From Candidatus Dormiibacterota bacterium (GTDB lineage: Bacteria; Chloroflexota; Dormibacteria; Dormibacterales; Dormibacteraceae), in assembly GCA_955652585.1 (NCBI GenBank), contig CATPBF010000091.1, positions 1-9,006 of the forward strand: DNA of 9,006 nucleotides, read 5' to 3'. A program made the position numbers and the translations under genes. Below, in pieces: positions 6,311 through 9,006 of the stretch; positions within the stretch are counted from its first letter, which is position 1; the number at the start of each line of letters is the position of its first letter. The notes under the pieces were generated by a model. The model ran no database searches. It had not been told where the DNA came from and saw only the letters and a list, made by a program, of their open reading frames with translations.

Positions 6311-6501
6311 TTGAGGATCGGTTCACCGCGTGGTCCGGTTTTCTACGTTCTCCCGCTGCTGCTTGCACTGATGCATCTTGCCGCAGCTCGAACACGAACA
6401 GTTGCACGCCGTGTCGCCGGGCCACAACCACGCCGAAGACCAGCGCCAGCACAATCAGCTTGGCTACGCAAGGGGAAGCTGAGGGCGCCAGTTTCCTGAC
6501 G
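6311..6501. other. Ambiguous spacer before the glycosyltransferase
   Basis: Both strands are open here. The plus strand offers a 62-residue frame starting TTG 6311 directly after the previous stop. The minus strand offers a frame with a helix-like stretch LIVLALVFGVVVARR (start GTG 6452 or earlier), which would overlap the membrane protein gene antisense. Neither has a ribosome binding site or known domain. The glycosyltransferase frame is also open through this interval, but its residues (rich in Ser, Thr and Cys) look like an accidental reading. I find no hairpin or promoter worth naming. Confidence 0.4.
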
Positions 6502-7698
6502 TTGGTTCAGCATCTCCATGTGCATCGGGCCGGCGTTGCGGCGGCTGCCGTCGGCGGGGCCTTCGTGGCCGCCATCGCGGCGCTGTTGCTCTTCCAGGGC
6601 AATCCCGGCTGGATGTACGACGCCAAGGTCTACAGGGAAGGGGCCCAGGCCGTGCTGAGCGGCCACGATCTGTACGCCAACTTGCATCGGGCGGGATTCA
6701 CGTACACGCCCTTCGCGGCTTTGGCGTTCGTTCCCCTGGCGCCCCTTTCGACATCCGTGGTGGGCGTGCTCTCGACCACCGTTTCGATGGTCTGCCTCGA
6801 GCTGTCGATATGGCTGTGCATGGGCTGGATTGGCATCCTGCGCGATCGGTTGCGGGTCGGGATCACCGCCGCCGCCTGCCTGGCGGCGATCTGGCTCGAT
6901 CCGGTGTCTTCGACGCTCTTGTTGGGGCAGGTGAACCTCATCTTGATGTTGCTGGTGCTGTTCGACTGTTGGCTGCCCGATGGCAACCGTTGGAAGGGGA
7001 TTGGAGTCGGGGTCGCGGCCTCGATCAAACTGCTCCCCGCCTTCTTCATCCTTTACTTTCTGGTCACGCGCCGGCTGCGTGCGGCAGCGATGGCGGCAGC
7101 CACCTTTGCCGGCACCGTCGCGGTGGGCTTCATCGCGTTGCCCAAGGACTCGATCACATATTGGGGCGGCAAGGTCCTAGACAGCAGTCGCGTCGGAGAT
7201 CCTCAGAATCCTCGCAGCCAGTCATTGCAGAGCCTCCTGGTGCGATGGCTACATACCACTCAGGACATCAGGCCGGCGTGGTTGGTGCTCAGCCTTGCGA
7301 TCGTGATTGCGGCCCTAACCCTTGCGGTCTGGGCCAACCGAAACGGAGATCAGCTGTTGGCCACTTGCACCTGTGCCGCCGCCACGCTTTTGATCGCCCC
7401 AATCACATGGCAACATCACTGGGTTTGGGTTGTGCCGCTCCTCCTCTGGCTGGCGCGGCAGGCTTGGCGATTGCAGTCGCGTCTCCTGTGGATTGCCGCG
7501 GCTCTTGTCCTGCTCGAGTTTTACGTCAGGCCGTACCAATGGATCCCGGTGGACCAGGTGGCGGACCTGCGTCTGGACCCCTGGCAGCTCGCCTTGTCGA
7601 GCACCTACGCGCTGAGCGCCATCTTGTTGCTGGCCGCGACTGGTCGAGCGATGTGGCGACAAGGTCGGCTGGCGCTTATCCCCCTGGAACACCGATAG
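6502..7698 (+). CDS. GT87-family (DUF2029) membrane glycosyltransferase
   Basis: This protein of about 398 residues belongs to the GT-C fold family GT87, whose mycobacterial members (PimE, Rv2181) are alpha-1,2-mannosyltransferases using polyprenyl-phosphate-mannose outside the membrane. Family landmarks are present. The segment YDAKVYREGAQAVLSGHDLY (39-58) carries Asp40, the expected catalytic acid position. FTYTPFAALAFVPL (66-79) follows, then GQVNLILMLLVLFD (142-155), ASIKLLPAFFILYFLVTRR (173-191) and ITWQHHWVWVVPLL (301-314). About nine or ten hydrophobic segments are visible. The start is uncertain: TTG 6502 is chosen because helix 1 follows directly, but TTG 6460, CTG 6496 or GTG 6520 are possible. 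The acceptor and sugar are not predictable. Its end overlaps the convergent gene by 23 bp. Confidence 0.85.
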   Translation: MVQHLHVHRAGVAAAAVGGAFVAAIAALLLFQGNPGWMYDAKVYREGAQAVLSGHDLYANLHRAGFTYTPFAALAFVPLAPLSTSVVGVLSTTVSMVCLELSIWLCMGWIGILRDRLRVGITAAACLAAIWLDPVSSTLLLGQVNLILMLLVLFDCWLPDGNRWKGIGVGVAASIKLLPAFFILYFLVTRRLRAAAMAAATFAGTVAVGFIALPKDSITYWGGKVLDSSRVGDPQNPRSQSLQSLLVRWLHTTQDIRPAWLVLSLAIVIAALTLAVWANRNGDQLLATCTCAAATLLIAPITWQHHWVWVVPLLLWLARQAWRLQSRLLWIAAALVLLEFYVRPYQWIPVDQVADLRLDPWQLALSSTYALSAILLLAATGRAMWRQGRLALIPLEHR

Positions 7699-9006
7699 GA
7701 CTGCCCCCCACCGGCGAAATGCGCCACCAAACGTCGACGCCGCCAACCTCCACCGGCGCGGTGCCTACGACCACTGAAAGGAAGCGCACGATCGCGCCCT
7801 GACCCGGCGACGGGCCCGCCACTATCGCCGTCACTCCGAAGGCGGCCAAGTCTTGAAGCGCTTGGGCACGCGCAGTCGGAGACGCGGTGACGTCCGCGCC
7901 CTGATCGAGCTGGTCGAGGGTCGCCTCCAGGTACGACGGATGGGGACCGAGGTATGGGCCGGGGGTGAAAGCGTCGCCTTCGGGCATGCGAAAGGTGTAG
8001 TGGGCCACCGCTTGCCAGTACATGGCGTCTGTCGACTGCTTGCTCGAGAAAGGGGTCACCAAGACAACCGAACCGTTAGGGATGTTCTGGACTCCCCCGC
8101 CTGGCTCGAAGAAGCTGGGCGCAGCGGCCGAAGAGCTCGCAAACGGTAGCGCGGGGACCATGCTGAGCAGGCCGGCGAAGAGAGCGATCCCGGCTGTGAC
8201 GCGCCAAGGCCTCGTTCCGCGCAGCGGAGGCATCCACACGCTCGCCACCACGATTCCGATACCGAGGAAGGCCATCAGCATCAAGCGTCCAGGAAGGGCG
8301 CTCCCCATCAACGGCAGGTGGGCGACCGCCACCCACGGCAGCAATATGGGGGTCACCTGCCCGTAGACGTGCAGCCGCTGGCCTAGAGAGAGAAGGGCGA
8401 TGATGAGAGCAAGGACGCCGGCCCAGCGGATCTCTGGTCGCCGCCAGTTCATCTTGAGTCCGGCGATGAAAAGCACCAGAAGCGGCAGGCCCACGTAGGC
8501 GTCGTTCTCTGATGCGTTGCCCGTGAAACGGTCGGCGACGTAGGCCGTGGCACTGCTCTGTTTGAGGGCGTGGTTGGGAACAACGAACGCCAGCAGATCG
8601 CTCACGTAGACGTCGGGCGGCTGAACATCCCCGAACACCCGCTGAGGACCGAGAAACTGCACCGCCAGCGGGTAGGCGGACACGACCCCAAAGGAGATCA
8701 ACGCCACCCCGACCGCCAGCGCTGCGTACGGCAGCTTCTCCGCCACCGAGTCTCGGTGTAGAAGCGCCAGCAGGACAGTGCCGATGACGGCCACCAGTGC
8801 CGCGGTTGCCAGCAACTCCTCGCCGGTGAGCAGTTGAATCGCCGCAGCCAGACCGGCCAGCGCGCCGATCAGGGCGGGGTGGAAGCGCTGGCGCACGAGG
8901 ATCTCATCCGCAAGCAGCACCGCGATCGGGGGGAAGAGCGCGATCATCGCGTGCGGATGTCGTGTCGCCTGCGCCAGCATTGCGGGACTGAATCCGTACA
9001 CGAGAC
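7676..9006 (-). CDS. GT-C-like polytopic membrane protein, N-terminus outside window
   Basis: The minus-strand frame stays open to the right edge, so only the C-terminal 443 or so residues are seen. The GTG at 9001 is internal, since YGFSPAMLAQATRHPH is a mid-protein motif of GT-C glycosyltransferase-like proteins. From that GTG, hydrophobic segments lie near 18-33, 43-58, 63-81, 91-114, 170-181, 193-206, 215-229, 238-256 and 268-286. A soluble, probably extracytoplasmic domain follows (about 290-430), with NGSVVLVTPF (309-318), DAMYWQAVAHYTFRMPEGDAF (325-345), LAAFGVTAIVAGP (385-397) and VGGVDVWW (419-426). That tail is familiar from actinobacterial membrane glycosyltransferase-like proteins with no known substrate. 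It is convergent with the GT87 gene and could serve the same glycan pathway, which is inference only. Confidence 0.82.
   Translation of the reverse strand, partial: LVYGFSPAMLAQATRHPHAMIALFPPIAVLLADEILVRQRFHPALIGALAGLAAAIQLLTGEELLATAALVAVIGTVLLALLHRDSVAEKLPYAALAVGVALISFGVVSAYPLAVQFLGPQRVFGDVQPPDVYVSDLLAFVVPNHALKQSSATAYVADRFTGNASENDAYVGLPLLVLFIAGLKMNWRRPEIRWAGVLALIIALLSLGQRLHVYGQVTPILLPWVAVAHLPLMGSALPGRLMLMAFLGIGIVVASVWMPPLRGTRPWRVTAGIALFAGLLSMVPALPFASSSAAAPSFFEPGGGVQNIPNGSVVLVTPFSSKQSTDAMYWQAVAHYTFRMPEGDAFTPGPYLGPHPSYLEATLDQLDQGADVTASPTARAQALQDLAAFGVTAIVAGPSPGQGAIVRFLSVVVGTAPVEVGGVDVWWRISPVGGSPIGVPGG

Noticed and set aside
6187..6501. N-terminal extension of the GT87 frame upstream to 6187
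   Set aside because: It overlaps the preceding membrane protein by over 120 bp and reads as low-quality sequence with many Ser, Thr, Cys and Arg. GT87 proteins normally begin just before the first helix.
6810..7802. A 330-codon plus-strand frame inside the glycosyltransferase gene
   Set aside because: It is the out-of-frame shadow of the GT87 gene, full of Arg, Gly and Pro, and lacks any domain or membrane pattern.
9001..9006. GTG at 9001-8999 as the true start of the right-edge gene
   Set aside because: The frame remains open to the window edge, and the first visible residues match an internal motif of GT-C-like proteins, so the gene begins outside the window.
1..9006. tRNA, rRNA, CRISPR array, insertion sequence or toxin-antitoxin pair
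   Set aside because: I found no cloverleaf, spaced repeat array, transposase motif or terminal inverted repeats, and no small gene pair with known toxin or antitoxin folds.

Overview
This is a chromosomal window from a high-GC bacterium (well over half G+C by eye, with codon third positions mostly G or C). The gene families resemble those of soil Actinobacteria and neighbouring phyla such as Chloroflexota and Dormibacterota. These include a YtrA-type GntR regulator with an 'REFEQGT' ABC permease, a GT87 mannosyltransferase-like protein, and a second large GT-C-like membrane protein. There is no rRNA, tRNA, phage, transposase or CRISPR signal. The phylum cannot be fixed from the sequence alone. 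Start codons are often TTG: four of the chosen starts are TTG.

Layout. Bases 1-65 may hold the first codons of a leftward gene. A promoter with TTGACA, a 17-bp spacer and TAGTAT (265-293) then drives a compact plus-strand operon: a short GntR/YtrA-family repressor (324-716), an ABC ATPase (713-1609) and a six-helix ABC permease (1606-2568). Both junctions are 4-base ATGA overlaps. A 240-bp gap without a recognisable gene separates it from a convergent operon on the minus strand. Read 5'->3' on that strand, the second operon holds a two-helix PLDc_N-domain protein (4767-4525), an ABC ATPase (4520-3564) and an ABC-2 type permease (3567-2809). This order matches yxlE-yxlF-yxlG of the Bacillus subtilis sigY operon. 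A divergent ArsR-like winged-helix regulator (4794-5336) sits 26 bp from the PLDc_N gene. The short space between them holds a near-perfect palindrome and two mirrored -10-like elements, each 8 nt from its ATG.

After about 360 bp of weakly coding or non-coding DNA comes an unrecognised six-helix membrane protein (5699-6310). It is followed by a GT87-type polyprenyl-phosphate-sugar-dependent glycosyltransferase (about 6502-7698). A minus-strand GT-C-like polytopic membrane protein runs off the right edge (7676 to beyond 9006), and its 3' end overlaps that of the GT87 gene by 23 bp.

How the genes work together. The first half holds two independent, self-regulated ABC export cassettes of the kind often linked to antibiotic or envelope-stress response. 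Each is physically coupled to its own one-component regulator. The second half is membrane and envelope glycan related. The substrates of the exporters and glycosyltransferases cannot be read from sequence. I see no clearly new multi-gene defence or mobile system. The most unusual elements are the YxlEFG-like cassette with its tight divergent control region, the cysteine-bearing permease, and the unassigned membrane protein with its possible small upstream ORF.
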